A stretch of DNA of 64,000 nucleotides from Desulfatibacillum aliphaticivorans DSM 15576 (GTDB lineage Bacteria > Desulfobacterota > Desulfobacteria > Desulfobacterales > Desulfatibacillaceae), in contig NZ_AUCT01000022.1 of assembly GCF_000429905.1 (NCBI RefSeq), positions 67,153-131,152 on the forward strand, given 5' to 3'. Shown here in pieces: positions 15,534 to 24,635 of this stretch. Every line of letters starts with the position of its first letter. Position 1 is the first letter of the stretch. Made by a program: the position numbers and the translations under genes. Under the pieces are notes generated by a model. The model was given only the letters and a program-made list of their open reading frames with translations. It made no database searches and was not told where the DNA came from.

Positions 15534-17957
15534 CTATACCATAAAGTGGGCTTTGCGCTGCTTGTGGATCATGTTGACCTTTCCTTCAGAGGCCATTTCC
15601 ATAAGCATCTCGGCGATGTAATCCTTGTCCGCATCCAGATGGACGGCCAGGTCCTTAATGGTCTGGGGTTCGCCCTGAGCCTTGAGGGCCCTGGTAAGGC
15701 GGGTTTGGGCGAATTCTTCCGCCAGGACTCCTGCAAATTCCTGATCGTATTCCAAAGCATGCCGTTGGGCGCCGCGGTATACGCTTTCCCACGGCCTGCG
15801 GAGGGCGGCGGAGAGCAGCAGACGCACCCTGGAGTTTTTGGCCGTATCGTAGATGGCGTGCAGTTTTTCCAGGTTCTGGGGCGTCCTTTCAATGGGATCC
15901 ATGCCGGCGATGATTTCCGTGTATCCCGCAACTGTTTTGACAAAGCCTTCGGGATTGTTGAAATCCGCATGGGCGAGGGCGATGCGTTTTCTATCGAATC
16001 CGGCCAGGGCCAACAGCTTTTTCAGCATGTTCACCCTGCTCCAGCCATGGTCCACCCCAAAGGAGTGATGGCATTCCTCAGGCACGCAGCCGAAGAGGAT
16101 GACGCCGTTGGCGCCGTCCAGCAGAGCCTTGGCCATGACCGTAGCATCGATCTGGCCCACACAGGGCACGTAGATCATGTGCAGGCGAGGATCCATTGTA
16201 AGCCCGGATTTGGCCACGTTATCCGCTGCGGCGTAACCGCCCCAGGTGCAGCCGAAAGCCACCACTTCGCCGGGAGCCAGTTCCTTGGCCAGGGCGCCGG
16301 CCGCCGCTTCGCGCTGAATGGTAGAGGCGTTCTGCAGGTACATGGCTTGTTCGGGGCACGCAGCCGCGCCCGTTCCGCCGCCGGTGCAGATCAAGGGGTC
16401 GACGGCTCTTCCGAAAGCGCCGCCGATGCCTTCCACCACCTGGATGGCGCCGCACTCGCACAGCTCTTCGCACTGTCCGCAGCCGATGCATTTTTCCAGA
16501 TCAATGACGCTGACGATGGCGGGGGAGAACAGCTTGCCGTCCTTGGAAAGGTCAATGGTCTCGGCAACCTTGATAGCCGCCCTTCTGCCCTGGGCCAAAG
16601 CCTGGCTTAAGTCACAGGGATAAGCTGCGGAGCCGGCCAGGATGGCTTCCTTGCGTCCTACGTTTTCCGGCCTGACCTGGGCATGGTAAGCCCGCAGGAA
16701 CCGGCCTTCCTTATGATCCAGGTTCAAGAGGGAGGCCACGTCTATGGCGTGTCTGCCGACCACGCGGACGGGGGAGAGAATAAGCTGATCCCAGGGGAGC
16801 TCCCGTTCCAGACCGTCATCCTTCACCAGATAGGTCAGGTTCCGCGCCTGGACCGTGGGGCAGATTTTGCCGTCGTACGCCACCCATTGGATGCCCAGTT
16901 TCCTGGAAATGCGGCGTTCTTCCGCAGACAGAGGCAGGGGCGTATCCTGGTTATGGAATATGGTGACGTTGCACTTGTCGGAGCGTTCCACCATAGCCCG
17001 GCCCAAAGACCAGGCGCCGCGCATGGAGAGATGAGCGAATTCAGGGGTTCCGGCTTCCACGTCGTTGATCCAAAAGACCACATTGCCTTTGTAAGGGCCT
17101 ACCGTCCAAAGGTGTTCGTCCGCCTCGGACTGGCAGATCACCGAATCGCCGTTATGGCCGAATTCCGGTCCGGGGCTTTCCATCTCGCCGTCCAGACAAG
17201 CCATGATCAAACCGGCTTCCACGGCGATGGGCGCTCCGCCTTCAGGATTTTCAAAGCTGACGGAGTAGTTTCCGGTCTTGCCGTTTTTGGCGATGGGATC
17301 TCCCACCGTGATTCTTTGGACCAGGGGGCTTTCCTCCACGGCTTTCATGATATTGCGCACCCGGCCGAAATTCTGGCGTTCTCCGGGATATTTTTCATGA
17401 AGCAGGCGGATTTCCTCTTCATCATCTAGGGAAAGGGCCATGATGGATTCCACGCCGTGGCGGGCGAACTGCTGCGCCGCGGCATAAGTGGCGATGCCGT
17501 CGCCCATGATCAGGACGGGCTTCTCAATGGAGATCTGAAACCGGAGGCCCGGAACCATGGCGGCCAGGTCGGCCACGGAGCTCTTGACGAGCCTGGCGCC
17601 TTTTTCGGCCCTTTGGGCGGGCTCCAGGCCGGGATGCACCAGAGCCACGTGATCGCGCAGGTTGACCATGGCGATCTGGCCCACGTCCAGTCCGGAATCC
17701 TTCATTTCGTTTTCAAATTTTTTCATCATAAGGCGGCGAGAGCAGCCGGCAATGACGATACGATCCAGGCCAGCATCTGCAATGGCCTTTTTGATGCCGG
17801 CTATGCCGGGTTTAAGACACGGATAGGGCATGGTTTTGCAAAAAGCCACATCAGGGGTTTCCACAACCTTTTGAGCCAGAAGCCCCATGTCCACGTTGCC
17901 TTTGATCTTGTCTCCGCATTCGCAGAGAAAGACGCCTACTTTGGGTGCAGTACTCAT
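15534..17957 (-). CDS. HdrA-MvhD fusion electron-transfer protein
   Basis: 807 residues with AAGGAGG before the ATG. Order: HdrA N-terminal domain (LCECGDKIKG), a Rossmann-type region whose nucleotide motif is degenerate (LIMGDGIATY near 150), a [4Fe-4S] site CIGCGQCEELC at 490-500, a second site reduced to two Cys (C524, C534), an MvhD-like domain at about 560-700 and a small winged-helix-like end. The MvhD part has FGCTWGG where relatives have CxxC, so one cluster ligand is missing. HdrA proteins pass electrons between ferredoxin, NAD(H) and thiol partners. Here HoxEFU-like genes lie upstream and no HdrBC is present, so it is probably an electron conduit of a diaphorase complex. Confidence 0.82.
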   Translation of the reverse strand: MSTAPKVGVFLCECGDKIKGNVDMGLLAQKVVETPDVAFCKTMPYPCLKPGIAGIKKAIADAGLDRIVIAGCSRRLMMKKFENEMKDSGLDVGQIAMVNLRDHVALVHPGLEPAQRAEKGARLVKSSVADLAAMVPGLRFQISIEKPVLIMGDGIATYAAAQQFARHGVESIMALSLDDEEEIRLLHEKYPGERQNFGRVRNIMKAVEESPLVQRITVGDPIAKNGKTGNYSVSFENPEGGAPIAVEAGLIMACLDGEMESPGPEFGHNGDSVICQSEADEHLWTVGPYKGNVVFWINDVEAGTPEFAHLSMRGAWSLGRAMVERSDKCNVTIFHNQDTPLPLSAEERRISRKLGIQWVAYDGKICPTVQARNLTYLVKDDGLERELPWDQLILSPVRVVGRHAIDVASLLNLDHKEGRFLRAYHAQVRPENVGRKEAILAGSAAYPCDLSQALAQGRRAAIKVAETIDLSKDGKLFSPAIVSVIDLEKCIGCGQCEELCECGAIQVVEGIGGAFGRAVDPLICTGGGTGAAACPEQAMYLQNASTIQREAAAGALAKELAPGEVVAFGCTWGGYAAADNVAKSGLTMDPRLHMIYVPCVGQIDATVMAKALLDGANGVILFGCVPEECHHSFGVDHGWSRVNMLKKLLALAGFDRKRIALAHADFNNPEGFVKTVAGYTEIIAGMDPIERTPQNLEKLHAIYDTAKNSRVRLLLSAALRRPWESVYRGAQRHALEYDQEFAGVLAEEFAQTRLTRALKAQGEPQTIKDLAVHLDADKDYIAEMLMEMASEGKVNMIHKQRKAHFMV

Positions 17958-17978
17958 AACATACCTCCTTGCCGGCCA

Positions 17979-18581
17979 TTATGCGGCGTTGGTTTGGTCC
18001 TCTTCCATCTTCCCGCGCACCAGATCAATTCGCCTGGCCATAGCGCCGGTGGGGCACACTGACACGCAAGAGCCGCAAGCCACGCATGCTTCGTTCGGCT
18101 TCATGAACGGGGAGCCGATTTTTTTGTAAACGCCGCGGCTTTGGGTGGCGATGGCGTGAACCCCCACAACCTCCGCACAAACCCGAGTGCACAGACCGCA
18201 CATGATGCAGTCCTGTTCAGGGTCCTTTATGGCAAACCGGGTGGATGTGACGCCGTATTTGGCGGCCATGTCCCGGATTTCCTGACTTGCCGGACATTCG
18301 GATAGAAGCATTTCGAAAATCCAGCGGCGCACGTTGGTGATCCGCTCGGATTCGGTGTACACGTTCAGACCGTCCTTGGCGGGATACACGCAGGAGGCGA
18401 CCAGCTTGGTCCAGTCTCCTTCGCGCAATTCCACCATGCACAGGCGGCACGCGCCGCTGGCCTGGACGGCTTCGTGAAAACACAGGGTGGGAATTTCGAT
18501 GCCGTACTCTCTGGCGGTTTCCAAAACCGTCCAGCCGGGTTCGGCCTCAACATCTATGTCATTTATTCTGAATTTCAGCAT
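17979..18581 (-). CDS. HoxU/NuoG N-terminal-like iron-sulfur subunit
   Basis: 200 residues; the ATG at 18581 has AGGGAGG upstream. An N-terminal [2Fe-2S] domain (CFHEAVQASGACRLCMVE and SCVYP) is followed by two [4Fe-4S] sites, CIMCGLCTRVC and CVACGSCVSVC. It stops there: there is no H-cluster domain as in HndD and no NuoG C-terminal domain, so it matches a HoxU-type wire. It should carry electrons between the NADH-oxidising subunit upstream and the HdrA-MvhD protein downstream. Confidence 0.87.
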   Translation of the reverse strand: MLKFRINDIDVEAEPGWTVLETAREYGIEIPTLCFHEAVQASGACRLCMVELREGDWTKLVASCVYPAKDGLNVYTESERITNVRRWIFEMLLSECPASQEIRDMAAKYGVTSTRFAIKDPEQDCIMCGLCTRVCAEVVGVHAIATQSRGVYKKIGSPFMKPNEACVACGSCVSVCPTGAMARRIDLVRGKMEEDQTNAA

Positions 18582-18598
18582 GATATTCGTTTCCTCCC

Positions 18599-20500
18599 TT
18601 AGGACACCAGCACTGCGTTGAACTTGCAGGTTTCCTCGCAGATGCCGCAGCGGATGCAAGCGTCTGTGTCGATGGTATGGGGTTCCTTTTTCTCGCCGGT
18701 GATGGCGTTGTTGGGGCATTGCTTGGCGCAGGCGCCGCATCCTGTACAGGCGTCCGGATCAATGGAGTAGGTGATGAGGTCTTTGCAGACCCCGGCCGGG
18801 CATTTTTGATCCTTGATGTGAGCCAGGTACTCGTCCTTGAAAAAGTGCAGGGTCGTGAGCACCGGATTGGGAGCGCTGGTTCCCAAGGCGCACAAGGCGC
18901 CGTCCTGAATGGATGTGGCCAGGGACATCAAGTCTTCAATGTCCTGCTCGCTGCCGCATCCTTTGGAGAAGTCGTCCAGGATCTCGCGCATGCGGGTAAG
19001 GCCCAGCCTGCAGGGGTTGCATTTTCCGCAGGATTCCTCTTCCAGGAATTTGAGGAAGTAGCGGGCTACGTCCACCACGCAGTCGCGCTTATCCATGACG
19101 ATCATGCCGCCGGAGCCCATCATGGAGCCCAGCTTGGTCAGGCTGTCGTAATCCACGGGCGCATCTTTGTGCTTGTACGGGATGCAGCCGCCGGAAGGGC
19201 CGCCGGTCTGGACAGCTTTGAACTCGCCGCCGCCGGGGATGCCGCCGCCGATATCCTCGATGATGGTGGACAGGGACGTTCCCAGGGGAACCTCCACCAG
19301 GCCCACGTTGTTTACTTTGCCCACCAGGGAGAAAACCTTGGTGCCGGTGTTGTTGGGGGAGCCTATGCTGGCGTACCACTCCGCGCCTTTGTCGATGATC
19401 TTGGGAATATTCGCCCAGGTTTCCACGTTGTTCAAAACCGTGGGGCAGCCCCAGAGGCCTTCCTCCACGCTGCGGACGTATTTGGGCCTGGGCTCGCCGG
19501 CCTTGCCCTCGATGGAGGTGAACAGAGCAGTGGACTCGCCGCAGACGAAGGCGCCTGCGCCCCGGTTGATCTGGGCGTCAAAGCAGAAGCCGGTGTTAAG
19601 AATGTTGTCGCCCAAGAGGCCCAACTCCCTGGCGGCCGCCATGGCCATTTCCAAATGCTGGATAGCCAGAGGATATTCGGCCCGGACGTACATGTAGCCT
19701 TTTTCGGATCCCATGGCGTAAGCGCCCAGGATCAGGCCTTCCAACACGGCATGGGGGTCGCCTTCCATCACGCTGCCGTCCATGAAGGCGCCGGGGTCGC
19801 CTTCGTCGCCGTTAACCACCACGTAAAGAGGCTGATTTTTCCGCTCTTTGGCCTGCACCGCGCCGCGCCATTTGCGTCCCGCGGGGAAGCCTGCGCCGCC
19901 GCGGCCCCTGATGCCGGATTTTTCCACTTCTTCCAGAACCTGTTCCGGAGTCATGGTGGTGAGAGCCTTGGCCAGGGCCTGATATCCGCCCACGGCGATG
20001 TAGTCATAGATGTCAGTGGGGTCGATGGTTCCGATGTTCTTCAGAACGTTGCGAGTCTGAAGATTGTAAAAAGGAATCTCATCCATGGTCTGGAGAGGCT
20101 CCCCAGTGTTCACGTCCTTGTACAGCAGGCGTTCCACCGGCTTGCCGTTTTTCACCGTTTGCTCCACGATGTCCTCAACGTCCTTGGGGCTGACCCTTTC
20201 ATAAAAGATTCCCTGGGGCATGATGGTGACCAAAGGCCCCCGGGAGCAAAACCCCTGGCAGCCGGTCGTCTTAACGCCGGGCATGACCTTGGCTTCAATA
20301 TCCGTCTCGCCCAGGACCTTTTTAAAAGCCCGGGTTACAGCAGGGCTTCCGCTAACCAGGCACCCAGTCCCGTGGCAAACCACGATCTGGACTTGACTGG
20401 GATCCTGCCTCATCTGGATCTCGCGACGGAGCTGCACCAGGTCGTCGGAGGACTCCAGGCGTTTCGCGTCTATTTTCTCAGCTAAATTTGCAATTCCCAT
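18599..20500 (-). CDS. NADH-binding flavoprotein, NuoF/HoxF/HndC-like
   Basis: 633 residues. Order: thioredoxin-like [2Fe-2S] domain (about 35-125, CHGTGC and CQGFC), NADH/FMN core (about 140-530) with GRGGAGFPAGRKW and GDEGDPGAFMDGS, the N3-type [4Fe-4S] site SCGKCNPCRLG, and a C-terminal 2[4Fe-4S] ferredoxin (CTGCGACAKQC, CIRCGICEETC). It oxidises NADH or reduces NAD+ and sends electrons through its clusters. The length and ferredoxin tail match HndC-type subunits of bifurcating or soluble hydrogenases. No [FeFe] or [NiFe] catalytic subunit is in this operon. Confidence 0.92.
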   Translation of the reverse strand: MGIANLAEKIDAKRLESSDDLVQLRREIQMRQDPSQVQIVVCHGTGCLVSGSPAVTRAFKKVLGETDIEAKVMPGVKTTGCQGFCSRGPLVTIMPQGIFYERVSPKDVEDIVEQTVKNGKPVERLLYKDVNTGEPLQTMDEIPFYNLQTRNVLKNIGTIDPTDIYDYIAVGGYQALAKALTTMTPEQVLEEVEKSGIRGRGGAGFPAGRKWRGAVQAKERKNQPLYVVVNGDEGDPGAFMDGSVMEGDPHAVLEGLILGAYAMGSEKGYMYVRAEYPLAIQHLEMAMAAARELGLLGDNILNTGFCFDAQINRGAGAFVCGESTALFTSIEGKAGEPRPKYVRSVEEGLWGCPTVLNNVETWANIPKIIDKGAEWYASIGSPNNTGTKVFSLVGKVNNVGLVEVPLGTSLSTIIEDIGGGIPGGGEFKAVQTGGPSGGCIPYKHKDAPVDYDSLTKLGSMMGSGGMIVMDKRDCVVDVARYFLKFLEEESCGKCNPCRLGLTRMREILDDFSKGCGSEQDIEDLMSLATSIQDGALCALGTSAPNPVLTTLHFFKDEYLAHIKDQKCPAGVCKDLITYSIDPDACTGCGACAKQCPNNAITGEKKEPHTIDTDACIRCGICEETCKFNAVLVS

Positions 20501-20522
20501 ATTATTGGCCTCCTGCTACGAC

Positions 20523-20987
20523 CTATTCGTTGTCTGTGATAGTTTTCAGCGTTTTCTGGATCTTCTTGGCGGTCACCTTGGGCACGTACTCTTTGTCCAC
20601 CACAACAACCGGGGCAAGAGCGCAGGCGCCCAAACAGTTCACGGTTTCCAGGGTGTACCGCATGTCCTCCGTGGTTGCTCCGGCATGGACGTTCAGACGC
20701 CGTTCCAGTTCGTCGACGATTCTCGGTCCGCCTTTTAAATGGCACGCCGTGCCAAGGCATACGTGAATCTCATGCTCGCCGACAGGCTCCAGGCGAAAAG
20801 ACTTGTAAAAGGTCGCCATGGAGTAGGCGTGCGTCAGAGGCACCCCTACGTGGTCGCAGGCGGCCTGCATGTTTTCCAATGAAATGTAGCCAAAGGCCTC
20901 TTGGATATCCTGGAGAATAAACACCATGGACTCCTGAACTCCCGGGTAGTGATCAATGATCGATTCTATGTCTACGGTTTGTTGCAT
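20523..20987 (-). CDS. NuoE/HoxE/HndA-like [2Fe-2S] subunit
   Basis: 154 residues starting behind TAAGGAGGG. It has an N-terminal helical bundle and a thioredoxin-like domain with the four ligands in HVCLGTACHLKG and VNCLGACALAPV. It is the first gene of the minus-strand diaphorase operon and is 22 bp from the flavoprotein gene. It is expected to hold a low-potential [2Fe-2S] cluster beside the FMN of the next subunit. Confidence 0.92.
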   Translation of the reverse strand: MQQTVDIESIIDHYPGVQESMVFILQDIQEAFGYISLENMQAACDHVGVPLTHAYSMATFYKSFRLEPVGEHEIHVCLGTACHLKGGPRIVDELERRLNVHAGATTEDMRYTLETVNCLGACALAPVVVVDKEYVPKVTAKKIQKTLKTITDNE

Positions 20988-21081
20988 GTTCCCTCCTTAT
21001 ATGTTGCTTTTTTAAAGCATCTTTGGGGGCGGCCCGCCGGATCCGGCGCCGGTCCCTTTTTCGTCTTGCGACCTACTCTAA

Positions 21082-21098
21082 GGCAAGGACCGGGCCAA
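21082..21098 (-). promoter_or_regulatory. Sigma-54 (-24/-12) promoter of the diaphorase-Hdr operon
   Basis: Read on the minus strand: TTGGCCCGGTCCTTGCC. GG and GC are exactly 10 bases apart, with a TTGC -12 element. The first gene (NuoE-like) starts about 95 bases downstream. Confidence 0.75.
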
Positions 21099-21175
21099 GT
21101 TGTGTAACAACTTGTTTTTAAAGGAATTATCAACACGAGACGTGATTGAGCCATTCCGTGCAACATCCAGGAGGC

Positions 21176-21442
21176 CTGAAATTGTTTCAGCTTGCGTGTG
21201 ACTTTCCATTTGATTTTGATTATAAAATATTGATATTATATAATTTATTAAATATGAAACATAATATGAAACAGATTTGAAACACTCCCGGCGGCTGAGC
21301 CAAGTTATACTTTTATGATATAAAATCAAATAAATACATTGAAAGAGCCTCTTGAAACATGGGTGAAACATTTTAGGAAAGAAGCCTTTGCAGAAAGGCC
21401 GCCTTCTGGTACTATGAACCATTATAAATCGCCGGTGTTTCA
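21176..21442. repeat. Array of TGAAACA heptamers and a palindrome, probable activator sites
   Basis: In the divergent gap, TGAAACA occurs at 21255, 21267, 21278, 21353 and 21364, and its complement at 21436. Neighbouring copies are 12, 11 and 11 bp apart, close to one helical turn. A palindrome CTGAAATTGTTTCAG at 21176-21190 is a related inverted pair. The sites lie about 80-350 bp upstream of the minus-strand sigma-54 promoter and just upstream of an activator gene. They are good candidates for that activator's binding sites. Confidence 0.65.
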
Positions 21443-21471
21443 GGCATGGAATCCAGGACGCAGAATCATTC

Positions 21472-23181
21472 ATGAGAAGACAGGAAATCGAAGGACAGCT
21501 TGCAATGTACGCCGGGGACGGAGTTGTGGCCCTGGATAAGGAATTAACGGTGATGGGATGCTCCCGCACAGCCCGCCGGCTGTTGGGGAGAGGCATCAGG
21601 CCCGGCGTTCCTTTTCCGCTGGAAGGAGTCATGAAAGGGCTCAGCCTGACTCAGGCGAAAGACGCCATGCACACGGCCATCACCCGGGGCGCCCCCAGGA
21701 CCGGCGTTCGCGGTCAAATGATCGACGGCGAGGGCAAACGTTTTTCGTGCTTATACTCGGTCCATCCCCTTTTGGGGCACACAGCCAAAGTGATCGGCGT
21801 AATCCTGGTTTTCCGGGAAGTGAAATACTTCGCCGATACCACAGAGGAGGACAATTCCCTTGCAAGTTCCTCCTCTTCGTTGGGGGCGGTGTTCGACAGC
21901 CTGCCCGAGGGGGTTTTCACCATAGACACCAACTGGCGCATCACCTCCTTCAACCAGGCGGCGGAGCAAATGACGGGGTTTTCCCGCAAGGAGGCCTTGG
22001 GCAAGCAATGCCGTGACATCTTTCGGTCCGACTTGTGTGAACGGGGCTGCCCCATGCGTCAGGCCATTGAGTCCGGATCCGCCAAAATGGATCAGGACGT
22101 GCGCATTCTGGATAAAGGAGGCGCCAAGCTGAACCTTCTGGTCAACGTGAGCGTGCTTCGCAACACGGACGGCCAGTTAGTGGGCGCTGTGGAGACCTTT
22201 CGCTGCCTGACGGACGAGTACCATCTGCCCAGTCTGGCGGACAAGACCGGGCTGTTCCAGGGCATTGTGGGCCAAAGCAATGTCATGCGCAGGCTTTTTC
22301 AGATGCTGCCGGACGTTGCGGCCAGCGAGGCCAGCGTACTGCTTACGGGGGAGTCGGGGACCGGCAAGGAAATTTTCGCCAGGGCCATCCATTCCCTGTC
22401 TCCGTCGTCCAAAGGCCCCTTTGTGGCGGTGAACTGTTCAGCCATCGCCGAATCCCTGATAGAAGCGGAATTTTTCGGCCATGAAAAAGGCTCGTTCACC
22501 GGCGCCGACCAATCCCGGGCGGGGCGGTTCGAGGTGGCCAAAGGGGGCACGATCTTTTTGGACGAAGTGGCGGAACTCAGGCCCGAGCACCAGGTCAAGC
22601 TGCTGCGCGTCCTGGAGCAAAAAATGTTTGAGCGAGTCGGCGGAACCAAAACCATCCCCATGGAAGCGCGGGTGATCAGCGCCACCAACCTGGACATTAC
22701 CGCCATGCTGGAGGAAAGAACCTTCCGGGAGGATCTGTACTACCGCCTGCGCACCGTGCCCATGCACCTGCCGCCCTTGAGGGAGCGGGTGGAGGACATC
22801 CCGCTATTGGTGCAGCATTTCATCCGTATGTTCAACAAAAAGCACCACAAGGAAGTGCGGGCCCTGGACCCCAAAGTGCTTAACTTTTTCATGGAGTATC
22901 ACTGGCCGGGCAACGTGCGCGAACTGGAAAGGGTCATGGAATACGCCTATGTGTTCGTAAAAGGCCCCGTGATCATGATGAAGCACTTACCCACCATCGA
23001 GGAATTTGCCGCCAAACGAAAAAGCGGAATTCCCCAGGACATCGATGATGAGGCTTCGGAGCGCAGGGCCATTTTACGGGCGCTGGAAAAGGCCGGGAAC
23101 AAGCGCCAGGAGGCGGCGAATCTGTTGGGCATGAGCCGCACCAGTTTGTGGCGGAGGATGAAAAGCCTGGGCATGTGCTAA
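21472..23181 (+). CDS. Sigma-54-dependent activator with two PAS domains
   Basis: 569 residues; an ATG at 21505 is a possible alternative start. Order: PAS A (about 8-118), PAS B (about 135-250), AAA+ (about 265-500; GESGTGKE, contact loop GSFTGA, an allowed variant of GAFTGA), Fis-type helix-turn-helix (about 525-565). PAS B has C-x8-C-x3-C (CRDIFRSDLCERGC), as in the activator at 7917. There is no receiver. It is divergent from the diaphorase operon and precedes the hydrogenase operon; both have -24/-12 promoters, so it probably controls both. Confidence 0.9.
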   Translation: MRRQEIEGQLAMYAGDGVVALDKELTVMGCSRTARRLLGRGIRPGVPFPLEGVMKGLSLTQAKDAMHTAITRGAPRTGVRGQMIDGEGKRFSCLYSVHPLLGHTAKVIGVILVFREVKYFADTTEEDNSLASSSSSLGAVFDSLPEGVFTIDTNWRITSFNQAAEQMTGFSRKEALGKQCRDIFRSDLCERGCPMRQAIESGSAKMDQDVRILDKGGAKLNLLVNVSVLRNTDGQLVGAVETFRCLTDEYHLPSLADKTGLFQGIVGQSNVMRRLFQMLPDVAASEASVLLTGESGTGKEIFARAIHSLSPSSKGPFVAVNCSAIAESLIEAEFFGHEKGSFTGADQSRAGRFEVAKGGTIFLDEVAELRPEHQVKLLRVLEQKMFERVGGTKTIPMEARVISATNLDITAMLEERTFREDLYYRLRTVPMHLPPLRERVEDIPLLVQHFIRMFNKKHHKEVRALDPKVLNFFMEYHWPGNVRELERVMEYAYVFVKGPVIMMKHLPTIEEFAAKRKSGIPQDIDDEASERRAILRALEKAGNKRQEAANLLGMSRTSLWRRMKSLGMC

Positions 23182-23600
23182 ATGTCCCCTTTTAAAAAAT
23201 GCAAGTTGATTTTTGGAGTTATTTACAGAATGTAAAAGGACGGGTTTCCAATTTTATCCCACCCACGAGTAATTATTACTCAACATTGTGAAATTTTTTA
23301 CATGGATTTTTTGGGTTTTTCACCTTTCATCGACTATGCTTCATTTTTTTAAATTTTTTTTCTCTAAAAACAAGCTCTCCGCTCTTTTTTCAGCAACGGC
23401 GGCCAAGTCCCGGGACGAAAAGCCGGATTTGCTCGAAATGCGTTGCCGGGCAAGGCTTGCGGCGTTCCGGACAAAGTTTTTTTTGGAAAAAAATTGATTA
23501 AGATTATTTGACTAAAAACTTCTTCGAGTGGTATTCTTATTTAAACTTTACAACCGGATCGACAAGGGGGCGTTTTCCAGGAACTTCCCCGCCCTTCTGA
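23182..23600 (+). other. Long AT-rich leader region upstream of the hydrogenase operon
   Basis: About 420 bp without a credible gene. It holds two short palindromes, TTTACA-GAA-TGTAAA at 23222-23236 and GAGTAATTATTACTC at 23267-23281. Many T- and A-tracts could bend DNA, and a GC-rich island lies at about 23395-23475. The palindromes may be regulator sites, but they are over 300 bp from the promoter and differ from the TGAAACA motif. Confidence 0.4.
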
Positions 23601-23616
23601 TGGCATACTTAGTGCA
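23601..23616 (+). promoter_or_regulatory. Sigma-54 (-24/-12) promoter of the hydrogenase operon
   Basis: TGGCATACTTAGTGCA: GG and GC are exactly 10 bases apart, the -24 element is near consensus, and the -12 is GTGC in place of TTGC. The first gene starts about 125 bp downstream. Confidence 0.6.
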
Positions 23617-23740
23617 TTTTAAGTTCCTTTAATATTTCAGAATCACTCTTTTTCAGCAGCACTGTATCCAATCAAACCAATCTTGTGCAAAATCAGAGTC
23701 GGAATCCAACCCCTAAACCATCCTACGAAAGGAGTGCAAG

Positions 23741-24580
23741 ATGCTACAACCCAAAACATCATTCCGAAAAAACGGGCGAATCCCGTCATGGGGAATTATG
23801 GGCGTAACAATCGCCTTATGTGTCCTCATGAGCCTGGCAGGCTCCCCTGCCTGGGCGACAGACGTCTTCACCATTTCCTCATCCTCCCAGGTTTATGAAG
23901 CATTCAAGGACCATGGCACGGAGAGGTTTGAAGCCAAGACAGGCGCCAAGGTGCAAACCGATGTCATGACTTCCGAAGAAGCGCTGGCTCGTCTGGTGAA
24001 CGGCTTTTCCGACATGGCCGCCATCGCCGAAAGGCTGGACGCCGGCTTGAAACGGCAAGGCTATGTGGAAATTCCGGTTTGTACAGACGAGATCGCATTG
24101 CTCACCCACGTACAAACCACCGTGAAAAACATTACCAAAGATCAACTCCAGGGCATTTTTTCCGGGGACATCACCAACTGGAACCAGCTGGGCGGCCCGG
24201 ACAAGCCTCTTGTCGTCATTGTTCCCTCTGAAAACTCCGCGGCTTTTCGCAACTTTGAACGAATGGTGATGGAAGGACGCCCCATGTCCTGGGATGTCAT
24301 GGTATCCAAATCCACCATGGCGGAAGACATCATCCGGCGCATTCCCTGGTCCCTGACCTTTGTGGCTCAAGGCGCCACCCGCGGCAAACCGCAGGGCGCC
24401 AAGGTGTTGCAGGTCAACGGCATAGGGCCCGGCGATGAAGGCTATCCCTATGTACAGACCTACTCCCTGGTCACCAAAGGCAAGCCCGAAGGCTACGCCA
24501 AGGTGTTCATTGACCTGGTCTTTACGGACAGCGTCGCCAATCATCTGAAATCCCTGGGTATGAAGCCAATCGCCCCTTAA
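23741..24580 (+). CDS. PstS-like periplasmic substrate-binding protein
   Basis: 279 residues with AAAGGAG upstream. An N-terminal signal (about 1-39, cleavage near SPAWA-TD) is followed by a PBP-like type II fold. Sequence such as VYEAFKDHGTERFEAKTGAKV, QLQGIFSGDITNWNQLGG and PSENSAAFRNFER resembles phosphate-binding PstS relatives. No PstABC transporter is nearby. It is the first gene of the hydrogenase operon, 55 bp before the small subunit. It may bind an oxyanion or metal-related ligand at the cell surface or act in signalling; the link to H2 metabolism is unexplained. Confidence 0.8.
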   Translation: MLQPKTSFRKNGRIPSWGIMGVTIALCVLMSLAGSPAWATDVFTISSSSQVYEAFKDHGTERFEAKTGAKVQTDVMTSEEALARLVNGFSDMAAIAERLDAGLKRQGYVEIPVCTDEIALLTHVQTTVKNITKDQLQGIFSGDITNWNQLGGPDKPLVVIVPSENSAAFRNFERMVMEGRPMSWDVMVSKSTMAEDIIRRIPWSLTFVAQGATRGKPQGAKVLQVNGIGPGDEGYPYVQTYSLVTKGKPEGYAKVFIDLVFTDSVANHLKSLGMKPIAP

Positions 24581-24635
24581 TGGCTTCCCCCTTTGACGCA
24601 TAAACATTCACCCGAATTGCCGACAGGAGTCTTCC

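Noticed and set aside
15546..16610. 354-codon plus-strand frame opposite the HdrA-like gene
   Set aside because: Antisense shadow caused by codon bias of the minus-strand gene.
18677..20485. 602-codon plus-strand frame opposite the NuoF-like gene
   Set aside because: Antisense shadow; the minus-strand frame holds all NuoF motifs.
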